Below, one piece after another: positions 9,537 through 18,836 of a stretch of 64,000 nt of DNA. The notes beneath the pieces are model-generated. The model was not told the origin of the DNA, did not search any database, and saw only the letters and a program-made list of their open reading frames with translations. The first letter of the stretch is position 1. Every line of letters begins with the position of its first letter. Where the stretch lies: assembly GCF_002813375.1 (NCBI RefSeq), contig NZ_PHUJ01000003.1, positions 1,612,001-1,676,000 of the forward strand. The letters are read 5' to 3'. The stretch is from Pseudonocardia alni. Lineage in GTDB: Bacteria > Actinomycetota > Actinomycetes > Mycobacteriales > Pseudonocardiaceae. The position numbers were made by a program, and so were the translations under genes.

Positions 9537-10114
9537 ACGCGGGCACGACGAACGCGGGCACGACCCGGCCGGGCCCGGTGGACCGCGTTCTGCGCACGGT
9601 CGAGAACGCGGCGGCCGCCGTCGGCCTCACCGGCGTCGTCGTCACGGTCGCGCTGATCGTGATCGACGTGGCCCTGCGCTACCTGGTGGGGGCGCCGCTG
9701 TCCTGGTCGGTGGGCTTCGTCGGCGACTACGCGCTGGTGGGACTGTTCTTCCTCGGGCTGTCCTACACGGTCCGCGAGGGTGCCCACGTCCGGATCGACC
9801 TCGTCCACAAGCGCCTGGGACCGGCCGGACGACGCATGCTCGCGGTCACCGGGTCGGCCCTGACCGCCGTGTTCCTGGCGCTGGTCGGCTACGGCGGGCT
9901 GCTCCTGACCGCGGGCGCGCTCCGCCACGGCGACGTCCCGCTGGCCGGGGCCTCGGAGCTGTCGTGGCCGGTGTGGACCTCGGCGGTGCTGGTACCGATC
10001 GGCGCGGGGCTCGCGGGGCTCCGGAGCCTGCACACGCTGGTCCACGACCTGCGGGGCCCCGAGCCCGCCGCCCCCGCCACCCCCCTCACCTCGGCCGCGG
10101 AGGAGATCGCCTGA
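9533..10114 (+). CDS. TRAP transporter small permease (DctQ family)
   Basis: 193 aa with four predicted membrane helices. Typical DctQ residues include DVALRYLVGAPLSWS near 45-60 and VREGAHVRIDLV near 80-90. The start overlaps the stop of the binding-protein gene (ATGA) and its own stop overlaps the start of the large permease. It supplies the small membrane subunit of the Na+-driven tripartite importer. Confidence 0.92.
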   Translation: MNAGTTNAGTTRPGPVDRVLRTVENAAAAVGLTGVVVTVALIVIDVALRYLVGAPLSWSVGFVGDYALVGLFFLGLSYTVREGAHVRIDLVHKRLGPAGRRMLAVTGSALTAVFLALVGYGGLLLTAGALRHGDVPLAGASELSWPVWTSAVLVPIGAGLAGLRSLHTLVHDLRGPEPAAPATPLTSAAEEIA

Positions 10115-11403
10115 TGGTGCTCGCCGGAGTCCTCGTCCTGCTGTTCGTCCTGCTGCTGGCCCGGGTACCGGTCGGCGTCGCGATCGGGGTGAGCGCCGTC
10201 GTCGGGTTGCTCGCCCACGGCGGGCCGTCCGCCGCCGTCGGCTTCCTGGAGACCACCCCGTACGCGGCGGTCTCGACCTACACCCTCGCGGCGATCCCGC
10301 TGTTCATCCTCATGGCCCAGCTGGTGCTCAAGAGCGGGGTCACGACCGAGCTGTTCGCCGCGGCCCGGGTGTGGGTCGGGCGGGTCCCGGCGGGTCTGGG
10401 GGTCGCCACGACGACGACCGGCGCCACCTTCGCCGCGGTCTCCGGGTCGAGCACCGCGGCCGCGGCCGCACTGGCCTCGACGACCATCCCGGAGATGGAG
10501 CGCGAACACTACGACGGCCGGCTCGCGAACGGTCTGGTCGCCGTCGTCGGCACGCTCGCAGCCATGGTGCCGCCCAGCATCATCCTGGTGTTCTACGCGA
10601 TCCTGGCCGAGGTCAGCGTGGGCCAGATGCTCGTCGCGGGCCTGGTGCCCGGGCTGCTCGTCACGGTGACGATCATCGTCACGACCCTGGTCCTGGTGCA
10701 CCGCAAACCCGCGCTCGCGCCGGCCGGTCGCCGCTACACCCTGGCCGAGAAACTGCGGACAGTCCCCGTCCTCGGCCCCGTCGCGTTGCTGTTCCTGCTG
10801 GTCGTCGGCTCGATCTACCTCGGGCTGACGACGCCGACCGAGTCGGCGGGCCTCGGTGTCGCCGGTGCGCTGGTCATCGGGCTGGCCCGGCGGCGGCTCG
10901 ACCTCGCCCGGATCCGCGACGCGCTCGTCGAGACCCTCACCTCGACCGCGATGATCCTGCTGATCATCGCCTCGGCGTACCTGTTCGGCTACTTCATGAC
11001 GCTGACCCGGATCACCGGAACCCTCGTCGACGCGATCGCCGGCGTCGCCGCGCCGCCGCTGGCGATCTTCGCCCTGATCGCGCTGGTCTACCTCGTGCTC
11101 GGGGCGTTCCTCGACCAGCTCGCGATCCTCGCGCTCACCGTCCCGGTTGTACTGCCGGTGGTCGAGCAGCTGGGCTACGACCCGATCTGGTTCGGTGTGA
11201 TGATCATCCTGTTGGCCGAGATCGGCCTGGTCACCCCGCCGCTGGGGATGAACGTCTTCATCGTGTCGAAGGCGACCGGACGCCCGGCCGAGGAGATCTT
11301 CGTCGGGGTCCTGCCCTACGTGGCGGCGCTGCTCGTGCTCGTCGCCGTGCTCGCCGCGCTGCCCGGTGTGGTGCTGTGGCTGCCCGAGACGATGGGCGGG
11401 TGA
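10114..11403 (+). CDS. TRAP transporter large permease (DctM family)
   Basis: 429 aa, about twelve membrane helices, near the usual family length of about 425. The sequence has the DctM hallmarks AVSGSSTAAAAALASTTIPEM near residue 110, VPPSIILVFYAILAEVSVGQM near 150, and EIGLVTPPLGMNVF near 370. It is the transport channel of the TRAP system and ends the operon. The DUF5313 gene converges from the other side, 7 bp away. Confidence 0.95.
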   Translation: MVLAGVLVLLFVLLLARVPVGVAIGVSAVVGLLAHGGPSAAVGFLETTPYAAVSTYTLAAIPLFILMAQLVLKSGVTTELFAAARVWVGRVPAGLGVATTTTGATFAAVSGSSTAAAAALASTTIPEMEREHYDGRLANGLVAVVGTLAAMVPPSIILVFYAILAEVSVGQMLVAGLVPGLLVTVTIIVTTLVLVHRKPALAPAGRRYTLAEKLRTVPVLGPVALLFLLVVGSIYLGLTTPTESAGLGVAGALVIGLARRRLDLARIRDALVETLTSTAMILLIIASAYLFGYFMTLTRITGTLVDAIAGVAAPPLAIFALIALVYLVLGAFLDQLAILALTVPVVLPVVEQLGYDPIWFGVMIILLAEIGLVTPPLGMNVFIVSKATGRPAEEIFVGVLPYVAALLVLVAVLAALPGVVLWLPETMGG

Positions 11404-11410
11404 GCCGGCC

Positions 11411-11797
11411 TCAGCCGCGCCAGCGCCGCTCGTAGCGCTCGCGGGCCGCGTCCCGATTCCCCGCGTCGGCCTGCTCCCGCACGGCGGCCGCGTGCCCGAC
11501 CGGGTACCCGGCCTTCGCGACGCGGTGCTCGGCGGACTCGTACATGTAGGCCACCGAGTAGAAGTAGCCGAGGATCGCCCCGGCCAGCACCGACAGCGCC
11601 CGGACGTACACGGGGCCGGGGATGAGCAGGAACAGCAGCACCCCGACCGGCAGCAGCTGGACGGTGGTGCGGACGAGGTGACGCAGCTGCCAGGTCCGGG
11701 TCGTGACGTCGTGCAGCACCCAGCCGCGGTGCCGGGCGGGCAGCCCGGCACCGTAGACGTAGGCCAGCCACCGCAACGGGTTCGGCCGCTCGTTCAC
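11411..11797 (-). CDS. DUF5313 family membrane protein
   Basis: 128 aa, a small actinobacterial family of unknown function. The N-terminus RPNPLRWLAYVYGAGLPARH and the WVLHDVTTRTWQLRHLVR segment are typical. Two membrane helices follow (about residues 45-65 and 67-88), then a charged, cytoplasmic-looking tail. The start is a GTG. It is divergent from a MarR regulator, and the palindrome between them could control both. Confidence 0.75.
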   Translation of the reverse strand: MNERPNPLRWLAYVYGAGLPARHRGWVLHDVTTRTWQLRHLVRTTVQLLPVGVLLFLLIPGPVYVRALSVLAGAILGYFYSVAYMYESAEHRVAKAGYPVGHAAAVREQADAGNRDAARERYERRWRG

Positions 11798-11810
11798 AGT
11801 TGGACCCCCA

Positions 11811-11837
11811 ATTCTTGGTGCACCAACAATGTACGAT
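11811..11837 (+). promoter_or_regulatory. MarR operator palindrome and leaderless promoter
   Basis: The perfect 12-bp palindrome TTGGTGCACCAA (11815-11826) extends to a 20-bp near-perfect one, ATTC-TTGGTGCACCAA-CAAT (11811-11830). It lies directly upstream of a TACGAT -10 element (11832-11837), which is 7 nt before the ATG at 11845. Binding there would block the promoter, fitting autorepression by the MarR protein. Confidence 0.7.
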
Positions 11838-11844
11838 GTCCGTC

Positions 11845-12336
11845 ATGGCGAGCGCATCCCCGGACGAGGGTGACACGCGTGACGGTGACACGACCGACGG
11901 CGCCCCGGGCGGGGACCTGCTGCGGCTCGACCGTCAGGTCTGCTTCGCCCTCGCCGTCGCGGCCCGCAACGTCATCGCGCTCTACCGGCCGCTGCTCGAG
12001 CCGATGGGCCTGACCCACCCGCAGTACCTGGTGATGCTCGCGCTGTGGGAGCGCTCCCCCCGCTCGCTGGGTGAGCTGGCCCGCGCGCTCGCCCTCGACC
12101 CGGGCACGCTGTCGCCGCTGCTCAAACGACTGGAGGCGGCCGGACTGGTCGACCGCCGCCGGGTCCCCGGCGACGAACGGACGATGGCGGTCTCCCTCAC
12201 CGTCGCGGGCCGGGCGCTGCGCGCGCGGGCCGAGGCGATCCCGCCGGCCGTCGTGGAGCGGCTCGGGATGCCGCTGGCCGAGCTGGAGGAGCTGCGGGCG
12301 GTGCTGGACCGGGTGATCGACGCGTCGCGGAGCTGA
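11845..12336 (+). CDS. MarR family regulator, OhrR-like
   Basis: 163 aa. I chose the ATG at 11845 because TACGAT lies exactly 7 nt upstream, a leaderless arrangement; an ATG at 11836 is also in frame. The domain begins at LRLDRQVCFALAVAARNVI and continues with LTHPQYLVMLALWE, LDPGTLSPLLKRLEAAGLV and DERTMAVSLTVAG, the OhrR pattern of winged-helix regulators. The Cys in RQVCFAL matches the peroxide-sensing cysteine of OhrR. No ohr peroxiredoxin gene is adjacent, so the target may be DUF5313, itself, or a distant gene. Confidence 0.88.
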   Translation: MASASPDEGDTRDGDTTDGAPGGDLLRLDRQVCFALAVAARNVIALYRPLLEPMGLTHPQYLVMLALWERSPRSLGELARALALDPGTLSPLLKRLEAAGLVDRRRVPGDERTMAVSLTVAGRALRARAEAIPPAVVERLGMPLAELEELRAVLDRVIDASRS

Positions 12337-12366
12337 CCGCGACGGCGGTGCCCGTACGGTCGGGGG

Positions 12367-12888
12367 GTGTTGATGAACGCAGGCAACGCCGTCCTGCTCC
12401 TGGTCGATCTGCAGGAGCGCCTGGTCCCCGCGATGCACGACGGCGAGCGGGTCGTCGCCCGGGCCGCCCGGCTCGCCGAGGCCGCGACCCTGCTCGAGGT
12501 CCCCGTGCTGGCCACCGAACAGGTCCCGGAGAAGCTGGGCCCGACCGTCGAGCGGCTCGCCGGGCTGCCGCACCTGGTGATGCCCAAGACCCGCTTCGCC
12601 GCCGACGACGACGTGCTGTTCCCGCCCGGCCGCGGCGAGATCGTCGTCGCCGGGGTGGAGGCACACGTCTGCGTGCTGCAGACCGTGCTGGAGCTGCTCG
12701 CCGACGACCGCCGGGTGGTGCTCGTCGCCGACGCGGTCGGCTCACGGTTCGTCGAGGACGAGCAGCTGGCGCTGCAGCGTGCCCGCGCGGCCGGGGCCGA
12801 GATCGTCACCTCGGAGATGGTGCTGTTCGAGTGGCTGCGCGACGCCACGCACCCGCGCTTCCGCGAGGTCCAGAAGCTGCTGAAGTAG
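12367..12888 (+). CDS. Isochorismatase-like cysteine hydrolase
   Basis: 173 aa. The catalytic triad of the family is visible: Asp in LLLVDLQERL (near residue 15), Lys in MPKTRFAA (near 75) and Cys in GVEAHVCVLQT (near 105). The GVEAHVCV cis-peptide segment and the short length match the YcaC/ISOC subfamily, whose substrates are mostly unknown. A TACGGT -10 element sits 6 nt before the GTG start, so the mRNA may be leaderless; an ATG lies two codons inside. Confidence 0.9.
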   Translation: MLMNAGNAVLLLVDLQERLVPAMHDGERVVARAARLAEAATLLEVPVLATEQVPEKLGPTVERLAGLPHLVMPKTRFAADDDVLFPPGRGEIVVAGVEAHVCVLQTVLELLADDRRVVLVADAVGSRFVEDEQLALQRARAAGAEIVTSEMVLFEWLRDATHPRFREVQKLLK

Positions 12889-12894
12889 GCCCGG

Positions 12895-15162
12895 TCACCC
12901 GTCGCGGGGCTGCAGGTGGGCCGGGTCGGGGTCGGGCAGCGGCACATCGGCCCGCCCGGCGATCAGCGGCTCGACGGCGGCGAAGAACGGCGGCGCCGCG
13001 ACGGTCCCGCCGAACGCGCCGTGTCCGCAGTCGCCCAGGTGCACGGGGTCCCCGGGGCAGATCTCGGACGGGTCCGGGCCGTCGGCGAACACCATCGAGG
13101 ACCCGGCGACGCCGTCGATGCCCCCGGTGCCCCCGACGAACGCGACCGACTCCGAGGAGTTGGTCGTACCCGTCTTGCCGATCGTCGGCCGCGTCCAGCC
13201 CGCGGCCCGCGCCGCGGCCGCCGAGGTACCGGACACGGTGTCCCCTCCCAGCCCGGCGGACAGGGTGTGCGCGATCCCGGGGGCGACGGCCTGCTCGCAG
13301 GTGGGCCGGTTCACCGGCATCGCGGCGCCGTTCCGGTCGCTCACCGACAGCACGGCGTCCGGGGCGCACCACACGCCGTCGCTCTGGACGGTCGCGGCCA
13401 CGTTCGCCATCTCCAGGGTGGACACCGGGCTGACCCCGAGGGTGAACGACGGCAGGTCGGCGAACAAGGTCGACTGCGGCTGGGAGATCCGCGCGTCCGG
13501 CGACGACGGGTCCGGCGTCCCGCCCGCCGCGTTCGACGCCAGGGTGTCGCGCAGTCCGAGCCGGCGCGCCATGTCGACGACGTTCGCGATGCCGGTGCGC
13601 TCCTCCAGGCCGACGAACGCGGTGTTCGGCGAGGTCGCGAGCGCGACGGGCAGCGGGATCGGGTCCGGGTAGTCCGGCGTGTCGTTGCTGACGGGGTAGC
13701 AGCTGCTCCCGGCGCCGGGGAAGCACGCCGAGGCCGGGTCGGGCAGCGTGCTGTCGTAGCCGACGGTGCCCGCCTCCAGCGCCGCGGCGGTGGTGAAGAT
13801 CTTGAAGGTGGACCCGGCGCCGAAGACGTTCGACGGCGCGGCGACGAGGTCGCGGGTGGTGTCGCCGGCCGCCGCGTCGGTGCCGGGCCGCCGGTTGGCG
13901 ACCATGGCGAGGATCTGGTGGTCGCCGGTGGCGGCGTCGCCGTGGCCGGGCCGGATCAGCGCCAGGGTGTCGGCGACGCCGTCCTGGGTGCGCGGCACGT
14001 TCGTGTCGACCGCCTGCTGCGCCGACGCCGTCGCGGCCGGGTCGAGGGTGGTGCGGATCGTGTACCCGCCGGTGTCGAGCTGCTGCTCGGTGAACCCGGC
14101 CCGCTCCAGCTCGGACACCGCGTACTCGCAGAGGAACCCGGCGCCGTCGGTGGCGCCGTAGCAGTTGTGCCCGGGGACCTGTGGCCCGCCGGCGCGCACG
14201 CCGAGCGGCGCGGCGGTGGCCTCGGCGGCCTGGGCGGGGGTGAGCGACCCGGCGTCGCGCATGGCCGCGATCACGGTGTTGCGCCGGTCGGTCGCGGCCT
14301 GCGGGTGGCGGAACGGGTCGAACAGGGTGGGGTTGTTGACCGCGCCCGCGAGCAGCGCGGCCTGCGGGACCGTGAGGTGTGCGGCGTCGGTGCCGAACCA
14401 GGCGCGCGCGGCGGCCTCGACGCCGTAGACGTTGCCGGTGAACTCGACGGTGTCGAGGTACCCGGCGAGCACGTCCTGCTTGGACGTGCCGTGCGCCACG
14501 CGCTGGGCGAGCACCGCCTCGCGGATCTTGCGGGTCGGGGTGTCGGCGTGGTCGGCCCGCTGGGCGGCGGGGTCGTCGCGGTCGACGACGTCGACCAGCC
14601 AGTTCTTCACGTACTGCTGGGTGATGGTGGAGCCACCCTGCACGGCGCCGCCCGCGGCGTCGGTGACCAGCGCGCGCAGGGTGCCGACGGGGTCCACACC
14701 GGACTCGTCGAAGAACCGGCGGTCCTCGACGTCGACGATCGCGGCGGTCATCGACGGGGCGATCCGGTCGTAGGACACGGGGATCCGGTACTGCTCGTCG
14801 AGGTAGGCGATCGGGGTGCCGTCGCGGTCGGTGAGGACGGTCGCGGCCGGCAGTGTCGCGGCGTCGGGGAGGTCCCCGGTGGCGCCGTCCGGGACGGTGG
14901 ACGCGACCGCGGCGAGGCCGGCCGCGGCCGGTGCGGCGCAACCGGCGAGCACCAGTCCCCCGGCCAGCACCGCCGCGCCGAGCCGCCGCGCGGTCCGGCC
15001 GTCGACCCGGGCGCGCCACGGCCGTCCCGCGGCCGCGGACGCCCCGCCCCGGCGACGGGCCCGCTCCCAGGTACTCCCGTGCCCACCCCGGGCGTGACGC
15101 CGGAGGCGGGCCGCCCCCGGGATCCGGTCGAACCACTGCCGTGCCGTCGCGCGTTCCCCCAC
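12895..15162 (-). CDS. Class A penicillin-binding protein (transglycosylase/transpeptidase)
   Basis: About 755 aa. A basic N-terminal region is followed by one hydrophobic segment (around LAGGLVLAGCAAPAAAG, about residues 65-85). The GT51 transglycosylase domain carries EDRRFFDESGVD near residue 145 and GGSTITQQYVKNW near 180. The transpeptidase domain has SxxK in GAGSTFKIFT near 445, SxN in SPNTAF near 510 and KTGTTNSSES near 660. It polymerises and cross-links peptidoglycan outside the membrane. I use the GTG at 15162, which has CACAAT 7 nt upstream; a TTG at 15183 is the upstream alternative. The LAGC tetrapeptide looks like a lipobox but probably lies in a membrane anchor. Confidence 0.9.
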   Translation of the reverse strand: MGERATARQWFDRIPGAARLRRHARGGHGSTWERARRRGGASAAAGRPWRARVDGRTARRLGAAVLAGGLVLAGCAAPAAAGLAAVASTVPDGATGDLPDAATLPAATVLTDRDGTPIAYLDEQYRIPVSYDRIAPSMTAAIVDVEDRRFFDESGVDPVGTLRALVTDAAGGAVQGGSTITQQYVKNWLVDVVDRDDPAAQRADHADTPTRKIREAVLAQRVAHGTSKQDVLAGYLDTVEFTGNVYGVEAAARAWFGTDAAHLTVPQAALLAGAVNNPTLFDPFRHPQAATDRRNTVIAAMRDAGSLTPAQAAEATAAPLGVRAGGPQVPGHNCYGATDGAGFLCEYAVSELERAGFTEQQLDTGGYTIRTTLDPAATASAQQAVDTNVPRTQDGVADTLALIRPGHGDAATGDHQILAMVANRRPGTDAAAGDTTRDLVAAPSNVFGAGSTFKIFTTAAALEAGTVGYDSTLPDPASACFPGAGSSCYPVSNDTPDYPDPIPLPVALATSPNTAFVGLEERTGIANVVDMARRLGLRDTLASNAAGGTPDPSSPDARISQPQSTLFADLPSFTLGVSPVSTLEMANVAATVQSDGVWCAPDAVLSVSDRNGAAMPVNRPTCEQAVAPGIAHTLSAGLGGDTVSGTSAAAARAAGWTRPTIGKTGTTNSSESVAFVGGTGGIDGVAGSSMVFADGPDPSEICPGDPVHLGDCGHGAFGGTVAAPPFFAAVEPLIAGRADVPLPDPDPAHLQPRDG

Positions 15163-15226
15163 GGCGACGATTGTGCGCCGCAACGCTGAGGGGCGCCTGA
15201 GACCCGCCCGCGCGAGTCGCTGAGAG

Positions 15227-18200
15227 TCAGCCGGTCAGGGCATCGAGCGCGGCCCGGGCCTGCTCGCGGAACCGCTCGACGTTGCCCAGCTTGACGTCCT
15301 CGTAACCGCGCACCAGCTCCGCGGTCCCGGCGACCTCGACCACCGCCTCGACGGTGTCGGGGACCAGGTGGTCGAGCGCCGCGCGGACCAGCGTCTGGTA
15401 CTCCCCCACCAGCTCACGCTCCACGCGGCGGACCCCGGCCCGGCCGAACACGTCCAGCGGGGTGCCACGCAGCCTCCGGGCCGCGCGCAGTGCCCGGAAC
15501 GCGGGTGCGGCCAGCCGTCCGTCGAGGGCGATCTTGCGGTTCATCCCCAGCGCGCGCAGCACCGGCGGGTGCAGCATCACCGACACCCGGGCGTCGGGCC
15601 CGAACGCGGCGTCGCGGCGGGCGGTCTCCACCGGGTCCAGGTGCAGCCGGGCGACCTCGTACTCGTCCTTGTAGGCCATGAGCCGGTGCAGGCCACGGGC
15701 GTAGGCGGCGCCGACGCGCTGCCCGGCCGCGTCCCCGGCCCGCGCGGCGGCGATGGCCGCGACCCGGCGGACCTCCTCGGCGTAGCGGTGGGCGTAGGCG
15801 GCGTCCTGGTAGCCGGTGAGGTCGGCGATCCGGGTGGCGAGCAGGTCGGCGAACCCGGTGCCCGCGGCGACCGAGCCGGCCAGCGCCGCGGACGCCTCGT
15901 CGACGGCGACCGGGGCCGCCTGCGGCGTGACGAGCGCGCTGCGCACGGCGGCGGCGTCGATCGCGGCGGCCCGGCCCCAGCGGAACGCCGTCAGCGTGGT
16001 CTCCACGGCCGCGCCGTTGACCCGGATCGCCTCCTCCAGCGCGTCGGCCGACACCGGGAGCACCCCGTGCTGGTAGGCGGCACCGAGCAGCAGCATGTTG
16101 GTCGGGAGGTGGTCGTCGAACAGCGCCTCGGACAGCGTCTGGGCGTCGACGGCGAGCAGGTCCCGGGTGACCGCGCCGATCCGCTCGACGGCGTCGTCGG
16201 TGGAGCCGGGCAGCACGACCCGGCCGGTGACCATGGCCGCGGTCGGCACGAGCGAGGTGTTGACGACGGCGACGGTGTGTCCGGGCCGGGCGACCGCGAG
16301 TGTCGCGTCGGAGGCGGCGCCGACGAGGTCCATGCCGATCAGCACGTCCGCGGTGCCGCGGGAGGCGCGCAGGATCCCGTGGTGGGGCTGCTTGGAGATC
16401 CGGACGTCGGAGACGACCGGGCCGCCCTTCTGCGCGAGCCCGACCTGCTCCAGCCCGGCGGCGAAGAGCCCGTCGAGGTGGGCGGCCATCTGCAGGATCG
16501 CCGAGGCGGTGACGACGCCGGTGCCGCCGATGCCGGGCATGCGGATCAGGGTCGCGTCCGGGTCGACCCGCGGCTCGGGGTCGACGAGCGTGACCGGCAG
16601 CGCCGGAATCTCCCGGCGGGGCCGGGTGCCGGGCACCACGGTGAGGAACGACGGGCAGTCGCCCTTGAGGCAGGAGTAGTCGGTGTTGCAGGACGCCTGG
16701 TGGATGGCGGTCCTGCGACCGAACTCGGTCTCCACCGGCAGTACCGACAGGCAGGTGGACGCCTCGCCGCAGTCACCGCAGCCCTCGCAGACCCGCTCGT
16801 TGATCAGCACCTTCTCGGCCGGGGCCGGCAGCTTCCCGCGCTTGCGCAGGCGGCGCTCCTCGGCGGCGCAGCGGTCGTCGTGGATCAGGACGGTGACGCC
16901 GTCGAGGGCCTTCAGCTCCTCCTCGACCGCGGAGAGCTCGTCGCGGTGACGCACGCTCGCGATCGGGTCGAGGGCGATGCCGCGGTAGTCCCGCGGGCTG
17001 TCGGTGGTGACGACGATCCGGCGCACGCCCTCCAGTGCGAGCGAGCGCGTGATGTCGGGGACGTTCATCCGGCCCTCGGCGCGCTGCCCGCCGGTCATGG
17101 CGACGGCGTCGTTGTAGAGCAGCTTGTAGGTCATGGTGACCCCGGCGGCGACGGCGGCGCGGATCACGAGCGAGCCGGAGTGGTGGAAGGTGCCGTCGCC
17201 GAGGTTCTGGACGAGGGTGCGGTCGTCGGTGAACGGGGCCAGGCCGATCCACTGGGCCCCTTCGCCGCCCATCTGGGTCAGCCCGATCTGGTGGCCGCGG
17301 TGCTCGCCGTCGAGGGCGATCATCGCGTGGCAGCCGATCCCGACCCCGACGAGCGTGTCGTCGCCGGTGCGGGTGGAGGTGTTGTGCGGGCAGCCGGAGC
17401 AGAAGTACGGCGTCCGGTTCCCGAGCAGGTCCAGCCCGATCCGCGACGGCCTGGGCGGTGCGAGGCGCTCCAGGTGCGCGGCCGCCGCGGCGGGGAGGAT
17501 CCGCCCGGCGGCGGTGAGCCGGGCGGCGAGGGCACGGGCGACGTCCTCGGCGCCGAGCTGGCCGCGGGCGGACAGCAGCGGACGGCCGCGCTCGTCGCGA
17601 CGGCCGGTGACCGTGGGCCGGTGGTCGCGCCCGTAGAGCGCGTCGCGCAGGTGGCCCTCCAGGAACGGCACCTTGTCCTCGACGACGAGCACCTCCGCGC
17701 AGCCCGCGACGAGCCCGGCGAGCGCGTCGGCGTCGACCGGGAACGGCATGGCGAGGCGGATCAGGCGTACGCCGAGCGCGTCGAGCTCGGCCTCGCCCAG
17801 GCCCAGGTCCTCGCACGCCCGCAGCACGGTGGCGTAGCCGGTCCCCGAGGCGAGCACGGCGAGATGCGGGTCGCGGGAGGTGAAGGTGACGCGGTTGAGC
17901 CCGGTCTCGCGGGCGTACTGGCGGGCCAGGTCGAGCCTGCGGGTCAGCTGGTCGTGCTCGGCCTCGACGGCGGCGGGCCCGACGAGCGGGCCGGACTGCG
18001 CGCGGTCGGTGGCGGGCGGGGCCGGGACGCCGACCAGTTCCGGGCGCAGCGCACCGAGATCGACGGTGCAGGACGCGTCGGCGACGTCGGCGATGATCTT
18101 CAGGCCGGTCCAGAGGCCGGTGGCCCGGGACAGCGCCACGGCGTGCAGCCCGAACTCGATCACCTCGGACACCGAGCCGGGCGCGAGCAGCGGCATCGCC

Positions 18201-18685
18201 AGTGACTGCGCCATCGGCTCGCAGGAGCTGGGCACGGTGGAGGACTTGCAGGACGGGTCGTCCCCGATGATGGCGACGGCGCCGCCGAGCCGGGCGGTGC
18301 CGGCCAGGCTGCCGTGCCGGATCGCGTCGGCGGCCCGGTCGAGGCCGGGGTTCTTGCCGTACCACCAGCCGACGACGCCCTCGTGGCGGCGGCCGGGGAC
18401 GGCGTCGAGCAGCTGGGTCCCCGCGACGGCGGTGGCGGCGAGCTCCTCGTTGAGCCCGGGCCGGAACACCACGCGCTCGGCGTCGAGGTGGGCACGGGCG
18501 CGCCCGAGCTCGGCGTCGAAGGTGCCGAGCGGGGAGCCCTGGTAGCCGGAGACGAACGAGGCGGTGTCGAACCCGCGGGCGGTGTCGAGGCGGGCCTGCT
18601 CGAGCACGAGGCGGACCAGCGCCTGGATCCCGCTCATCGGGGCCCGACCGTGGGCGGCGAGGTACTTGTCGTCCAGCACGGTCAT
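15227..18685 (-). CDS. Indolepyruvate ferredoxin oxidoreductase family protein (fused)
   Basis: 1152 aa. The ATG at 18685 has GAGGAG upstream. The alpha-type pyrimidine-binding region is N-terminal. The TPP-binding core is at about residues 425-540 (CSGCPHNTSTR, NLGDGTFHHSG, YNDAVAMTGGQ). A cysteine-rich [4Fe-4S] region starts near 630 (CEGCGDC, then SCLKGDCPSF). The gamma-type domain follows from about 710 (IGGTGVVTASAIL). This is the large fused form that oxidatively decarboxylates aryl or branched 2-oxo acids to acyl-CoA, passing electrons to ferredoxin. It is divergent from an Lrp-type regulator that probably controls it. Confidence 0.93.
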   Translation of the reverse strand: MTVLDDKYLAAHGRAPMSGIQALVRLVLEQARLDTARGFDTASFVSGYQGSPLGTFDAELGRARAHLDAERVVFRPGLNEELAATAVAGTQLLDAVPGRRHEGVVGWWYGKNPGLDRAADAIRHGSLAGTARLGGAVAIIGDDPSCKSSTVPSSCEPMAQSLAMPLLAPGSVSEVIEFGLHAVALSRATGLWTGLKIIADVADASCTVDLGALRPELVGVPAPPATDRAQSGPLVGPAAVEAEHDQLTRRLDLARQYARETGLNRVTFTSRDPHLAVLASGTGYATVLRACEDLGLGEAELDALGVRLIRLAMPFPVDADALAGLVAGCAEVLVVEDKVPFLEGHLRDALYGRDHRPTVTGRRDERGRPLLSARGQLGAEDVARALAARLTAAGRILPAAAAAHLERLAPPRPSRIGLDLLGNRTPYFCSGCPHNTSTRTGDDTLVGVGIGCHAMIALDGEHRGHQIGLTQMGGEGAQWIGLAPFTDDRTLVQNLGDGTFHHSGSLVIRAAVAAGVTMTYKLLYNDAVAMTGGQRAEGRMNVPDITRSLALEGVRRIVVTTDSPRDYRGIALDPIASVRHRDELSAVEEELKALDGVTVLIHDDRCAAEERRLRKRGKLPAPAEKVLINERVCEGCGDCGEASTCLSVLPVETEFGRRTAIHQASCNTDYSCLKGDCPSFLTVVPGTRPRREIPALPVTLVDPEPRVDPDATLIRMPGIGGTGVVTASAILQMAAHLDGLFAAGLEQVGLAQKGGPVVSDVRISKQPHHGILRASRGTADVLIGMDLVGAASDATLAVARPGHTVAVVNTSLVPTAAMVTGRVVLPGSTDDAVERIGAVTRDLLAVDAQTLSEALFDDHLPTNMLLLGAAYQHGVLPVSADALEEAIRVNGAAVETTLTAFRWGRAAAIDAAAVRSALVTPQAAPVAVDEASAALAGSVAAGTGFADLLATRIADLTGYQDAAYAHRYAEEVRRVAAIAAARAGDAAGQRVGAAYARGLHRLMAYKDEYEVARLHLDPVETARRDAAFGPDARVSVMLHPPVLRALGMNRKIALDGRLAAPAFRALRAARRLRGTPLDVFGRAGVRRVERELVGEYQTLVRAALDHLVPDTVEAVVEVAGTAELVRGYEDVKLGNVERFREQARAALDALTG

Positions 18686-18798
18686 TCTCGGCTCCTCGGC
18701 GAGTCGGGCGGCGCGTCCGCACCAGGACAGCGCGACGACGGCCCCGACACAATGCCTGCGGTGGTGATCGCCGCGGATACGCAACAGATACCGTCGAC

Positions 18799-18818
18799 GA
18801 TCCACGAGAACGTGGATC
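18799..18818. promoter_or_regulatory. Inverted repeat between IOR and Lrp genes
   Basis: GATCCACG-AGAA-CGTGGATC is a perfect 8-bp inverted repeat with a 4-nt centre. It lies 9 bp before the ribosome site of the Lrp gene, in the 151-bp divergent promoter region. The size and place suit an Lrp/AsnC operator for autoregulation and control of the oxidoreductase. Confidence 0.65.
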
Positions 18819-18836
18819 CGTTGCGCTGGAGGTGCC

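Noticed and set aside
13000..15189. A 757-codon + frame opposite the penicillin-binding protein
   Set aside because: Product is low complexity, and the minus frame holds all penicillin-binding motifs.
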